Shown here piece after piece: positions 9,032-18,574 of a DNA stretch of 37,200 bases. The first letter of the stretch is position 1. Each line of letters opens with the position of its first letter. A program made the translations under genes and the position numbers. Source of the DNA: an uncultured Muribaculaceae bacterium (GTDB lineage: Bacteria > Bacteroidota > Bacteroidia > Bacteroidales > Muribaculaceae); contig CAMWTV010000003.1 in assembly GCA_947177215.1 (NCBI GenBank), positions 1-37,200 of the forward strand, written 5' to 3'. The notes beneath the pieces are model-generated. The model saw only the letters and a program-made list of their open reading frames with translations. It did no database searches and was not told where the DNA came from.

Positions 9032-11050
9032 ATGAGAAAATGTCTGTATATCGCCGCGGCCGCACTCGCCGCGCTGCCACTGTATGGTGCCCGCAAAACC
9101 GGCCATTCACAGGCCGGCTATCCGATAACCCCTGTCGAGTTCACTTCGGTAAAGGTTTCAGGGCCGTTCTGGGGAAGCCGTATGGAGGCGAGCCGCAATG
9201 TGACCATCCCGCTGGCATTCAGCAAATGTGAGGAAAACGAACGCTACGCCAACTTTGTCAGGGCGGCACACCCCGACGTGAGCCATAAAGTCACTGGCTT
9301 CCCTTTCGACGACACCGATGTCTACAAAACCATCGAAGGGGCGGCCTACCGATTGAGCAACTATCCCGACAAACAGCTTGAAGCATATGTCGACAGCATT
9401 ATCGAGGTGATGGGCGCAGCACAGGAGCCTGACGGTTATCTTTACACCGCCCGCACACAGAATCCGGCCCATCCTCATGAATGGAGCGGCAACGCGCGCT
9501 GGGAAGCAGTGGAGCATCTGAGCCATGAATTCTATAACCTCGGCCATATGATAGAAGGAGCCGTGGCCTATTATCAGGCAACCGGCAAAAGGAGGTTTCT
9601 CGACATCGCGATCCGCTTCGCCGACTGCGTTTGCCGCAACATCGGCGACGGCCCCGGACAACATCGGCTCATTCCGGGCCATCAGATAGCCGAAATGGCT
9701 CTTGTGAGGCTCTATAACGCGACGGGCGACCGGAAATATCTCGATCAGGCCAAATGGTTTCTCGATGCCCGTGGCACTACCGCCCGCAAAGACATGTATC
9801 TGCAGTCGCATCAGCCCGTGACAGAGCAGAGCGAAGCCGTAGGCCATGCCGTCAGGGCCACCTACATGTATGCCGGTATGGCCGACGTGGCCGCAATAAC
9901 AGGCGACACGGCCTATATCCATGCGATAGACCGCATATGGGACAATATCACCGGCAAAAAACTCTATATAACCGGCGGCATTGGCGCCCGCCATGCCGGC
10001 GAGGCGTTCGGCGACAATTACGAGCTTCCGAACGCGTCGGCCTATAACGAAACCTGCGCGGCGATAGGAAACGTGTATATGAACTATCGGCTGTTTCTGC
10101 TTCACGGCGAGTCGAAATATTACGATGTGCTCGAGCGCACACTCTACAACGGCCTCATTTCGGGAGTGTCGGTCGACGGGGGTAGTTTCTTCTATCCCAA
10201 TCCGCTTGAATCGGCGGGCAACTACAGCCGCAAGCCATGGTTCGGATGCGCCTGCTGCCCGAGCAACATCAGCCGTTTCATTCCATCGCTTCCCGGCTAT
10301 CTCTACGCGGTCAGAGACCGTGAGCTTTATGTGAATCTCTACATGCCCAACAAAGCCGACCTGGAGGTTGGCGGAAAGAAGCTCTCGATAAGCCAGGAGA
10401 CTGATTATCCGTGGAACGGCAGCATACGCCTTCGGGTGGATCGGGGCAACGCCGACATGGCCATGAACATACGCATTCCGGGATGGGTAAGAAACGAGCC
10501 TGTGCCCGGCGGCCTGTATGCCTATGCCGACAGTCTGGCACCGGGATATACGGTCAGAGTTAACGGCGACGAGGTTATCGGCGAATTGCAGTCGGGCTAT
10601 CTGAGGGTTGACCGCAGATGGCGCAAAGGAGATGTTGTGGAGGTTGAGTTCGACATGCCTGTGCGCACAGTCAGAGCCAGCGACAAGGTGGCTGCCGACC
10701 GCGGGCGCATAGCCGTGGAGCGTGGCCCTATAGTGTATTGCGCCGAGTGGCCCGACAACGGTTTCAACATCCACACCACGCTGCTGAACAGGAAACCCGA
10801 GTTCGAGGTGACTCACGACACGTCAACCCTCGGAGGAATCGACAGAATCACCACCCGGGTGCAGTCGCTCGGATATGCCCCTGACGGCACACTGACGGCA
10901 ACGGCGCATACCCTCACCCTGATTCCGTATTATGCCTGGGCACACCGCGGAGAGGGTGACATGGCCGTGTGGCTTCCTGCCGACATCTCGGCGGCCTCGG
11001 CTCTTCCGACACAGGATATAGAGCGTGAGGACAACGGATTTTTCAAATAA
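9032..11050 (+). CDS. GH127-type (DUF1680) beta-L-arabinofuranosidase-like glycoside hydrolase, exported
   Basis: ORF track starts at 8906, but ATG 9032 gives a signal peptide (MRKCLYIAAAALAALPLYG). Motifs GHAVRATYMYAGMADVAAITGD, YITGGIGARHAGEAFGDNYELPN, WFGCACCPSNISRFIPSL. Confidence 0.88.
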   Translation: MRKCLYIAAAALAALPLYGARKTGHSQAGYPITPVEFTSVKVSGPFWGSRMEASRNVTIPLAFSKCEENERYANFVRAAHPDVSHKVTGFPFDDTDVYKTIEGAAYRLSNYPDKQLEAYVDSIIEVMGAAQEPDGYLYTARTQNPAHPHEWSGNARWEAVEHLSHEFYNLGHMIEGAVAYYQATGKRRFLDIAIRFADCVCRNIGDGPGQHRLIPGHQIAEMALVRLYNATGDRKYLDQAKWFLDARGTTARKDMYLQSHQPVTEQSEAVGHAVRATYMYAGMADVAAITGDTAYIHAIDRIWDNITGKKLYITGGIGARHAGEAFGDNYELPNASAYNETCAAIGNVYMNYRLFLLHGESKYYDVLERTLYNGLISGVSVDGGSFFYPNPLESAGNYSRKPWFGCACCPSNISRFIPSLPGYLYAVRDRELYVNLYMPNKADLEVGGKKLSISQETDYPWNGSIRLRVDRGNADMAMNIRIPGWVRNEPVPGGLYAYADSLAPGYTVRVNGDEVIGELQSGYLRVDRRWRKGDVVEVEFDMPVRTVRASDKVAADRGRIAVERGPIVYCAEWPDNGFNIHTTLLNRKPEFEVTHDTSTLGGIDRITTRVQSLGYAPDGTLTATAHTLTLIPYYAWAHRGEGDMAVWLPADISAASALPTQDIEREDNGFFK

Positions 11051-11080
11051 CGGACGAGCATCTTATATACCTGCATGAAA

Positions 11081-11123
11081 CAAGGCCATGTGTCAAGACA
11101 TTTAATTCTGACACATGGCCTTG
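11081..11123. terminator. Bidirectional hairpin terminator (family copy T2)
   Basis: Perfect 15-bp arms CAAGGCCATGTGTCA / TGACACATGGCCTTG, 13-nt loop, between convergent genes. Confidence 0.75.
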
Positions 11124-11157
11124 CACCGTTTTTACTGAATCGGTTTCAGAGCCGGAA

Positions 11158-12147
11158 TCATTCGAGTGTGATCAGCTCGTAGGTCTGCGAGCCGAGACCG
11201 AGCTGCTCGCTGTAATCGAGCAAATGGGTGCCGTGACGCGAGTTTATGCGCTCGATAAGGTGCTCTTTTCCGGGGTCGTCGGAATTGAACACCAGGTCGA
11301 CACAGGCGCGGTCGAGGGCAACTGGATCAAGCGAGGCGAGAATGCCTATATCGCCCATCTGCGGAGCGTCGGGATCACCGTCACAGTCGCAGTCAACCGA
11401 GAGGTTGTTGGCCACATTGATGTAAAGGATGTTGCCCCCGGCATGGTTTATGACCGCCTGGCAGGCCTCGCCCATAGACTCCAGAAAATCGTCCTGCTCG
11501 GCTATGTTTTTCCATATCTCGGCGGCATCGCTGCATTTTCCGGCCGAATGGATATAGGCCTTTCCGTCAGACGAGGCTATGCCTATCGAGATATTTTTCA
11601 GAGCGCCGCCGAAACCACCCATGGCATGCCCCTTGAAGTGAGACAGCACAACAGTGAAGTCATAGTCGGTGTAATGGCGGCCCACAATGTCGTGCTCGAG
11701 ATGCCTGCCGTTGGAAACGGGAAGCAGAGTGTCGCCGTCGGCGTCCATTATATCGACTTTGGCGATGGCTGTATAACCATGGTCGGCAGCTGTTTTGAGG
11801 TGCTTCTCAGTTGTGTTGCGGTTGCCCTCATAGGCAGTGTTGCATTCCACGATAGTGCCGTTGACCAGCTGCACCAGAGGCTTGATAAGGGCAGTGTCGA
11901 GCTGGTTCGATTTTGCCGATTCACCGGTCGAGATTTTAACCGCTACGTTCGCGCCGTCGGCCTTCTTTCCAAGGGCTTCGTAGATTCTCACCAGATTCTC
12001 GGGAGTGATATCCTTGATGAGATAGACTTTTGAAACAGCCGAGTCGGCAGTTTCAGTGTCGGCGGCCTGTGAGCCGGCTTTAGCACCGCCGCATGACGAT
12101 AGCGCCAGCATAGCCGCGCATCCAAGAGTGAAAACTGTTTTTTTCAT
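11158..12147 (-). CDS. Exported DUF362-domain lipoprotein
   Basis: Lipobox (LALSSCGG); VVLSHFKGHAMGGFGGALKNISIG, CDCDGDPDAPQMGDIGILASLDPVALDRACVDLV typical of DUF362. Confidence 0.85.
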   Translation of the reverse strand: MKKTVFTLGCAAMLALSSCGGAKAGSQAADTETADSAVSKVYLIKDITPENLVRIYEALGKKADGANVAVKISTGESAKSNQLDTALIKPLVQLVNGTIVECNTAYEGNRNTTEKHLKTAADHGYTAIAKVDIMDADGDTLLPVSNGRHLEHDIVGRHYTDYDFTVVLSHFKGHAMGGFGGALKNISIGIASSDGKAYIHSAGKCSDAAEIWKNIAEQDDFLESMGEACQAVINHAGGNILYINVANNLSVDCDCDGDPDAPQMGDIGILASLDPVALDRACVDLVFNSDDPGKEHLIERINSRHGTHLLDYSEQLGLGSQTYELITLE

Positions 12148-12180
12148 GAAGGTTAGCTAACTTATGTTGAATTAAACAAA

Positions 12181-14097
12181 TTATTTGCCTAATCTGAGCC
12201 GGAATCCGCCCATGGCGGTAAATCCTGGCATCACATAACCGCGGTTTATCTCATAACGGGCGTCGGTTATGTTTTCGAGCCGCACGAACAGCGACAGGCA
12301 GCGGCACACATCGGCGGTGGCCTTGATGTTGAGCAACGCATAGCTCTGGCGCGCAATGTCGTCGGCAACATATAGCCCTTCCACCCCTTTGAGATCGGCG
12401 CATATATTCAGCCAGCCGACAGCCTGCCAGTCGGCCCCGATGTAATACTGGTTACGCGGAGCGCCTGTGAGATTGTGGAGCGAAGTGTGCAGAAAACTGT
12501 AAGAGGCACTGAGCATGAGCCTGCGGCCTACATGGCTTTTCGCCGACAGCTCGACACCTTTGTTTGTGAAAGTTCCGGTGTTGAGGTTTTTCAGTCCTGT
12601 ACCTTCGACCATGGCCTGCTGTATCATGTTGTCGCCACGGCTGATGTAGCCGGTGAGATCTAACCGCAGCCGTCCCCCGAAATCTTTACCGGCCGAGATC
12701 TCATAATTCCACATACGCTCAGGTTTCAGGTCAGGGTTGGCCATGCGGTAGAGATACAGCTCGCGGAACGAGGGGTTGCGGTAGCCCATGGCGGCCGAAG
12801 CCTTGGCATTGAACCCCTTCGGAAAGCTGAACGCCACCCCTCCCTGAGGCACCCACTGTGTGCCGAACATGTCGCTGTTGGCCATGCGCAAGCCGGCGCT
12901 GACCGTGAGCAGCCTGCGGGCGAAGGCCTGCGACAGTGTGAGATAGGGGGAATATTCCGTGATGCGCCGGCGCGCGATGGTAGTCATCGATCCGGGCTTA
13001 TGCTGGGTGCCGCCTGAAACGGGGATTTCGCCCGAATATGTGTCGAAATCGAATCCGACAGTGGCCGCACTGCCTCTCCACGGGGAGAAATTCTGATAGA
13101 GCAACGCTCCAAGGCGGTCGTCAAGGCTGTGGAAGTGGCGCGGATCATCGACAAAATGGTTTCCGTAGCTGTAATACAGGCGCGCTGTGCCGTTTACCGG
13201 GCCGTAATTGTCGGTAACCGCCACGGAGGCCTCGCCACGTGTAACATTCTGATGATATATCAGGTTGGAAGAGGGGTCGGAAAGACGGGGATATACCGGG
13301 TCGTTACCTTTGAAGTTCATAAGCGAATAATCGGCATAGGCTTTCCAGTTGTCGCTGAACTCATATGCGGCCTTGGCATAACCGCTCCACTGGTTGAAAT
13401 CAAGATGGCGCACATTGCCGTCGGTGCGGTCGTGCGACAACGACACAAGCGACGAGAATCGAGAGTAACGCGCGGTGGCGGTGAGAGACGACAGCCAGGT
13501 GTTGTAGGAGCCGTATTGCGAGGTCAGCGTTGCCCGGAACCCTTCAGACTGCGCGTTGCGTGTTATGACATTGATTGTGCCGGCCATGGCGTTGGAGCCG
13601 TAAAGCACCGACGAGGGGCCGCGCAGCACCTCAACACGCTCAACATATTCCTTGTCGTAGAAATCGGCCACATGATGTGAATAGATTCCGGCAAACTGCG
13701 GCTGGCCGTCGAGCATCATCAGCACCGCGCTGGCGCGGTCGCCTCCCACTCCGCGAATCTTGATATGCCCTGATCCGCCATTGCTCACACCGAAGCCGTA
13801 AACGCCGCGCTGAGTCACAAACAGGCTCGGCACCTGCCCCGATATGGCGGCAAGCAGCTGGGTCTGACCAGTAGCGGCGAGTTCCTTATTCGAGATAACC
13901 GACACGGTATATGGCATGAGCCGGGCGCTGACAGGGGTGTTTGAGCCCGTTACCACTACCTCCTGAAGCGGATGGATGGAATCGGCAACGCTCTTGCCTG
14001 CAGCACCGACACCGAACGAAACAGACACAAAGGCCATGGCAGCCACCATGTGTGGCGCCACGGCCCGGGACAGAAAACGGTAAAATATTTTTTTCAT
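12181..14097 (-). CDS. TonB-dependent outer-membrane receptor
   Basis: Plug domain (LQEVVVTGSNTPVSARLMPYTVSVISNKEL...VERVEVLRGPSSVLYGSNAMAGTINVITR) and barrel. Confidence 0.92.
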   Translation of the reverse strand: MKKIFYRFLSRAVAPHMVAAMAFVSVSFGVGAAGKSVADSIHPLQEVVVTGSNTPVSARLMPYTVSVISNKELAATGQTQLLAAISGQVPSLFVTQRGVYGFGVSNGGSGHIKIRGVGGDRASAVLMMLDGQPQFAGIYSHHVADFYDKEYVERVEVLRGPSSVLYGSNAMAGTINVITRNAQSEGFRATLTSQYGSYNTWLSSLTATARYSRFSSLVSLSHDRTDGNVRHLDFNQWSGYAKAAYEFSDNWKAYADYSLMNFKGNDPVYPRLSDPSSNLIYHQNVTRGEASVAVTDNYGPVNGTARLYYSYGNHFVDDPRHFHSLDDRLGALLYQNFSPWRGSAATVGFDFDTYSGEIPVSGGTQHKPGSMTTIARRRITEYSPYLTLSQAFARRLLTVSAGLRMANSDMFGTQWVPQGGVAFSFPKGFNAKASAAMGYRNPSFRELYLYRMANPDLKPERMWNYEISAGKDFGGRLRLDLTGYISRGDNMIQQAMVEGTGLKNLNTGTFTNKGVELSAKSHVGRRLMLSASYSFLHTSLHNLTGAPRNQYYIGADWQAVGWLNICADLKGVEGLYVADDIARQSYALLNIKATADVCRCLSLFVRLENITDARYEINRGYVMPGFTAMGGFRLRLGK

Positions 14098-14186
14098 CGG
14101 AAATTCTGTAACTTAACTGGTGCAAAGTTACAAAATCCTTTCCGATAGCCCCTTACCAATATTACGGTTCTCCCGACCAGATTTTC

Positions 14187-14681
14187 TTATTGCATCACAG
14201 AGTCGACTATTGCCGAGAAGGATGCTTCGTCGTGATAGCCTGACACAGCCGACAGACTGCCGTCGGGGGAGATAAACAGAATCATCGGTATGCCCTGCAC
14301 ACGATAACGGGCGGCAAGAGCCGGATGGCGGTCGACATCGACGCTGTAGAAGGTTGCCTTCCCTGCGTTTTTCTCGGCGACAGCTTTGTAGACCGGCTCG
14401 AATTTGCGGCACGGGCCACACCATGTGGCGTTAAAATCGACCACCATCAGTTTTCCTGACGATGCGGGGAGTGATTCGCCCGGCTTGAGCACGATTACGG
14501 CATTTCCGTTGACCTGAGCGGCCTCGTCGGCTGCGGCCTCGGCCGAGGCTTGCTCGGCCGCCTGTGCGTCGGCAAGCTGTGCGGCCTCCTCCTTTACGGC
14601 GGCTTTCGAGCCACACGACGTAAAGAGGGCGAAACCGAGAGTCAGGGTAAGTGCCAGAGGAACTGAACAGAATATTTTCAT
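14187..14681 (-). CDS. Thioredoxin-domain lipoprotein with Ala/Glu-rich linker
   Basis: Lipobox (ALFTSCGS), Ala-rich spacer, FNATWCGPCRKFEP, GIPMILFISPDG. Confidence 0.9.
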   Translation of the reverse strand: MKIFCSVPLALTLTLGFALFTSCGSKAAVKEEAAQLADAQAAEQASAEAAADEAAQVNGNAVIVLKPGESLPASSGKLMVVDFNATWCGPCRKFEPVYKAVAEKNAGKATFYSVDVDRHPALAARYRVQGIPMILFISPDGSLSAVSGYHDEASFSAIVDSVMQ

Positions 14682-14759
14682 AACTTTTTCAATTGTTTTA
14701 TCAGCGTTTTAATCAAGGCTGAAGCCCGCTGGCTTCGGCCACCATGTCATAGACAAAAA

Positions 14760-14797
14760 CGGAGGTGGGGTGGAAAAGGTTCTCCACTACACCTCCG
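14760..14797 (-). terminator. Intrinsic terminator of mdh
   Basis: Minus-strand CGGAGGTG ... ACCTCCG followed by TTTTTG. Confidence 0.7.
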
Positions 14798-14826
14798 CTG
14801 ATTAATTTCAGATTGCCTGTACGGAA

Positions 14827-15762
14827 TCAGAGAGCACCCTTGAGGGCTTCGTTTGTCTTGTGAACGGCTTCGGCACTCTTGTGGAAGAGGGCTTTCTCTT
14901 CTTCGTTGAGGTCGAATTCAACGATTTTCTCGATACCGTTACGGCCGATGATGGCAGGCACACCGATGCAGAGATCGCTTTCGCCATATTCGCCTTCAAG
15001 CAGGGCCGAGCAAGAGATAAGACGCTTCTGGTCGCCGAGAACGGCAGCTACCATCTGAGCCGAAGCTGCACCGGGAGCATACCATGCCGAAGTGCCGAGG
15101 AGCTTGGTGAGTGTAGCACCGCCAACCATTGTGTCGGCAGCTACCTTCTGGAGCTGGTCGGCAGGGATGAATTCAGAAGCGGGAACACCACGGTAAGCGG
15201 CGAAACGTGTGAGGGGGATCATGGTTGTGTCGCCGTGACCGCCGATAACGATGCCTTCAACTTCGGTTGCGTTAGCGCCGAGGGCAACGCTGAGGAAGTA
15301 TTTGAAACGGGCGCTGTCGAGTGCGCCGCCCATGCCGATGATGCGGTTTTTGGGAAGACCCGAGATTTTGTGGATCAGATAGGTCATGGTGTCCATGGGG
15401 TTGGCCACACAGATGATAACGGCATTGGGAGAGTGTTTGAGCACGTTTTCAGTTACCGACTTAACGATGCCGGCGTTAACACCGATGAGCTCCTCGCGAG
15501 TCATGCCCGGTTTGCGGGGCACACCTGAGGTGATTACCACTACATCGGAGTTGGCTGTCTTTGCGTAGTCGTTGGTAACACCTACCAGACGCGACTGCAG
15601 GCCGAGGATATTGGCGGTCTGCATGATATCCATGGCTTTTCCTTCAGAAACGCCCTCTTTGATGTCGATGAGAACAACCTCGTCGGCCACCTGAGTGGTT
15701 ACGAGCACATTAGCGGTGGTTGCGCCTACATTGCCGGCGCCTACAACTGTTACTTTTGACAT
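14827..15762 (-). CDS. mdh: Malate dehydrogenase
   Basis: MSKVTVVGAGNVGATTANVL...NPMDTMTYLIHKISGLPKNRIIGMGGALDSARFK...GGHGDTTMIPL. Confidence 0.95.
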   Translation of the reverse strand: MSKVTVVGAGNVGATTANVLVTTQVADEVVLIDIKEGVSEGKAMDIMQTANILGLQSRLVGVTNDYAKTANSDVVVITSGVPRKPGMTREELIGVNAGIVKSVTENVLKHSPNAVIICVANPMDTMTYLIHKISGLPKNRIIGMGGALDSARFKYFLSVALGANATEVEGIVIGGHGDTTMIPLTRFAAYRGVPASEFIPADQLQKVAADTMVGGATLTKLLGTSAWYAPGAASAQMVAAVLGDQKRLISCSALLEGEYGESDLCIGVPAIIGRNGIEKIVEFDLNEEEKALFHKSAEAVHKTNEALKGAL

Positions 15763-15811
15763 AGTTCAAGAAATATAATTGTTAGTTTTGGTAATACTGT
15801 TTATGACAATG

Positions 15812-15833
15812 CAAATATACGGAAATATTTCCG
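15812..15833 (-). promoter_or_regulatory. mdh -7 box with a flanking 14-bp palindrome
   Basis: Minus-strand TATATTTG (15812-15819) next to the perfect palindrome CGGAAATATTTCCG (15820-15833). Confidence 0.45.
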
Positions 15834-16023
15834 GATTAGACAATACAGTCGGCGGTTAAATTTATCATGACACCGGCGTGACGGGTAAGGTGCGGTATCA
15901 CTATTTCTGGGTATCGGGGCGGGTGAACGATATGCTTTCACTGATTAAAATTTACCGACTTTTAGGGATTGAAAGGCGAGGCAGGCGGTTGTAATTTTGC
16001 ACCGTCATTTCAAAACGAGGTAT

Positions 16024-17364
16024 ATGAACAGTTTCAACAAACTTATGAGAGCAGTGGAAAAGTGCAGCATCAGAAAGAGCGGGGCCATTATCGCCGTGGC
16101 ACTGGCTGCGGTGACAGCGTTTCCGGGGGCAGCCCACCCGTATGACCGCGATTCTGTGGAGGTTACAAAAAAACGCCGTCTGAGCATAGGTGGCTACGGC
16201 GAGGCGGTGATGACCCGTAACTTCTATAACGACAGCTATCTGCGTTATATCCGGCCGGAAGACTACACCAAGGGTGGCAACGGACGCTTCGACCTGCCCC
16301 ACGTGGTGATCTATTTAGGCTATGACTTCGGCAAAGGCTGGTCGATGGGCACGGAGATAGAGTTTGAACACGGAGGCACCGAGAGCGCCATAGAGTTCGA
16401 GAACGAGGAGGGGGGAGAGTATGAAAACGAGATAGAGAGGGGGGGAGAGGTTGCCCTTGAGCAGTTCTGGATCCAGAAATCGTTTATGCCCCAGCTCAAT
16501 GTGAGGGCGGGAATGATGGTGGTGCCTGTGGGACAGACCAACGCCCACCATATGCCCACCGAGTTTTTCGGAGTCTACCGCCCCGAGGGAGAGAACACCC
16601 TGATGCCCTGCACATGGCATGAGATAGGCCTGAGCGTGTGGGGACGTGCCGGGGCATGGCGCTATGAGGTGATGTTTCTGCCCGGTCTCGACAGCGAGCG
16701 CTTCGGCAACCAGGGATGGATTCACGATGGCTCGGCATCGCCTTATGAGTTCAAGATAGCGAACACATATGCCGGTGCGGCCCGAATCGACAACACATCG
16801 GTCAAAGGGCTGCGGCTCTCTTTGGCCGGATATGTGGGCAACAGTTTCCGCAACACCATGGCTCCGACATCGAACCCCAAAAACGACGGAGTGAGGGGAA
16901 CCGTGAGCATAGGCACATTCGACTTCTGCTATGACAACTACAACGTGGTTGCCCGCGGGCATTTCGACTACGGCCATCTGTCGGACGCCCACCACATCTC
17001 ATCGTTCAACATGTCGATGACCAACAAATCGCCGTCGAAACGCCAGACTGTGGCATCTGATGTGATCGCAACCGGAATTGAAGCGGGATATAACTTTTTC
17101 GGCCTCAGCCGCACCCTCACGGCATCGCGACAGAAGCTCTATCTGTTCGGCCGTTATGATTTCTACGATTCGATGTGGAAGATGGACGGAGGTGACCAGA
17201 AGGCCGACTGGTGCGGACGCCAGAGGGTGGCAGTCGGTGTGAACTACTACCCTATCCGCGACATCGTTGTGAAGGGAGAATATGCGATAGGCCTTCCCGG
17301 AAGCCAGTATAACAAAGAACCGAGCATCTCGCTGGGGGTTGCTTATTCAGGATGGTTCATGTAA
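16024..17364 (+). CDS. Porin-like outer-membrane protein
   Basis: ORF track starts at 15997; ATG 16024 (MNSFNKLMRAVEKC...) is better placed after a TAATTTTG box. Beta-barrel pattern (IGGYGEAVMTRNFYN...GTEIEFEHGG...LEQFWIQKSFMPQLNVRAGMMVVPVG). Confidence 0.75.
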   Translation: MNSFNKLMRAVEKCSIRKSGAIIAVALAAVTAFPGAAHPYDRDSVEVTKKRRLSIGGYGEAVMTRNFYNDSYLRYIRPEDYTKGGNGRFDLPHVVIYLGYDFGKGWSMGTEIEFEHGGTESAIEFENEEGGEYENEIERGGEVALEQFWIQKSFMPQLNVRAGMMVVPVGQTNAHHMPTEFFGVYRPEGENTLMPCTWHEIGLSVWGRAGAWRYEVMFLPGLDSERFGNQGWIHDGSASPYEFKIANTYAGAARIDNTSVKGLRLSLAGYVGNSFRNTMAPTSNPKNDGVRGTVSIGTFDFCYDNYNVVARGHFDYGHLSDAHHISSFNMSMTNKSPSKRQTVASDVIATGIEAGYNFFGLSRTLTASRQKLYLFGRYDFYDSMWKMDGGDQKADWCGRQRVAVGVNYYPIRDIVVKGEYAIGLPGSQYNKEPSISLGVAYSGWFM

Positions 17365-17404
17365 GCAAGACTCAACCGATTTATCATAATAACAAACCGA
17401 TCAA

Positions 17405-18574
17405 ATGAACAGAATTACTTCATGTTTTCTGCTGGCGGCTCTGCCGGCGGCAATGGCAATGACCTCGTGCAGCGAAGAGAAAGACGAGCCGGGCAACGGC
17501 TCGGCAGTTTCAGAAAAAGAGCAGATGCTGGCCCTGGCGGCAAACGATTATGTGAACCACACGGTGCTTCCCACCTACAAGGGTATGGCCGACGCGGCCA
17601 TCGAGCTTTATGACCTCTGCGAGACCATCAGCGAAAAGCACACAGCCGGCACCCTGGCCGAAGCCGACATAAAAGCGGCAGCCGACGTGTGGAAGGAATC
17701 GCGCCGCAACTGGGAGCTTTCAGAGGCGTTTCTTTTCGGCCCGGCCGGAGACTATAACATCGACCCCCACATCGACTCATGGCCTCTTGACAAGGGTTCG
17801 ATGGACAAACTTCTCGACGAGATACGCAAAGGCGCCGACTACAGCCTTGAAAACAACTTCGGTTACGGCCTGCTGGGTTTCCATTCGATAGAATATATGC
17901 TTTTCGAGCTGTCGGCCGACGGTCAGACATCGCTCACCCACACGCCCGACTACACACCTGAAGAGATCAAATATCTGCTTATGGTGGCCGAAGACCTCAG
18001 AAACCAGTGTGTGTGTCTGGAGGCATGCTGGGCAGGCACAGAGAATGTGTCGGCCGAAAAGCAGGAAATACTCGAAGAAGCCGACCTCGACAAAGACAAG
18101 AACTTCGGCGAGATGATGATAAACGCGGGCAAACCCGGCTCGATCTACAAAACCTATCAGGAGGTTGCCGAAGAGATTATCCAGGGTTGCATCGACATTG
18201 CCGACGAGGTGGGAAACACCAAGATCGGACGTCCCAACCAGGGTTCGTCGCTTTCTGACCGCAACTATATCGAATCGCCCTACAGCCTGAACTCGATCGA
18301 GGACTTCCAGGACAACATCAGGTCGATAAGCAACTCATATTTCGGTGCGGTCGATGGTGACGCCTCGATCTCCGACTACATCAGATCGGTTAATCCGGCG
18401 CTTGACACCGAAGTGAAAGAGGCTATCGAAAACTCGATAACGGCGATAGCCGCCATTCCGGAACCGTTCAGGGAGAACGCCACCTCACAGGCCGCCACCA
18501 ATGCCGTGAAGGTGACCGGAGTCGATCTGGTCAGGACTCTCAATAAAGTTTACGATCAATTATCGAACGACTGA
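17405..18574 (+). CDS. Imelysin (IPPA/ICMP-like) family lipoprotein
   Basis: Lipobox (AMTSCSE); WELSEAFLFGPAGDYNIDPHIDSWPLD and GFHSIEYMLF (GxHxxE) motifs. Confidence 0.88.
   Translation: MNRITSCFLLAALPAAMAMTSCSEEKDEPGNGSAVSEKEQMLALAANDYVNHTVLPTYKGMADAAIELYDLCETISEKHTAGTLAEADIKAAADVWKESRRNWELSEAFLFGPAGDYNIDPHIDSWPLDKGSMDKLLDEIRKGADYSLENNFGYGLLGFHSIEYMLFELSADGQTSLTHTPDYTPEEIKYLLMVAEDLRNQCVCLEACWAGTENVSAEKQEILEEADLDKDKNFGEMMINAGKPGSIYKTYQEVAEEIIQGCIDIADEVGNTKIGRPNQGSSLSDRNYIESPYSLNSIEDFQDNIRSISNSYFGAVDGDASISDYIRSVNPALDTEVKEAIENSITAIAAIPEPFRENATSQAATNAVKVTGVDLVRTLNKVYDQLSND

Noticed and set aside
9158-10816. 552-aa minus-strand ORF antisense to the GH127 gene
   Set aside because: Lies entirely opposite a recognisable enzyme; translation shows no coherent domain. 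Long antisense ORFs are common with this codon bias.
11224-12033. 269-aa plus-strand ORF opposite the DUF362 gene
   Set aside because: The DUF362 frame carries recognisable motifs and a signal peptide; this frame does not.
14536-14549. GCCTCGGCCGAGGC palindrome in the thioredoxin lipoprotein gene
   Set aside because: Falls in an Ala/Glu-rich coding linker where GC-rich palindromes arise easily.
16410-16445. G6 and G7 runs in the porin gene as possible phase-variation tracts
   Set aside because: Short tracts within a Glu/Gly-rich loop; the reading frame is intact and nothing else suggests slippage control.
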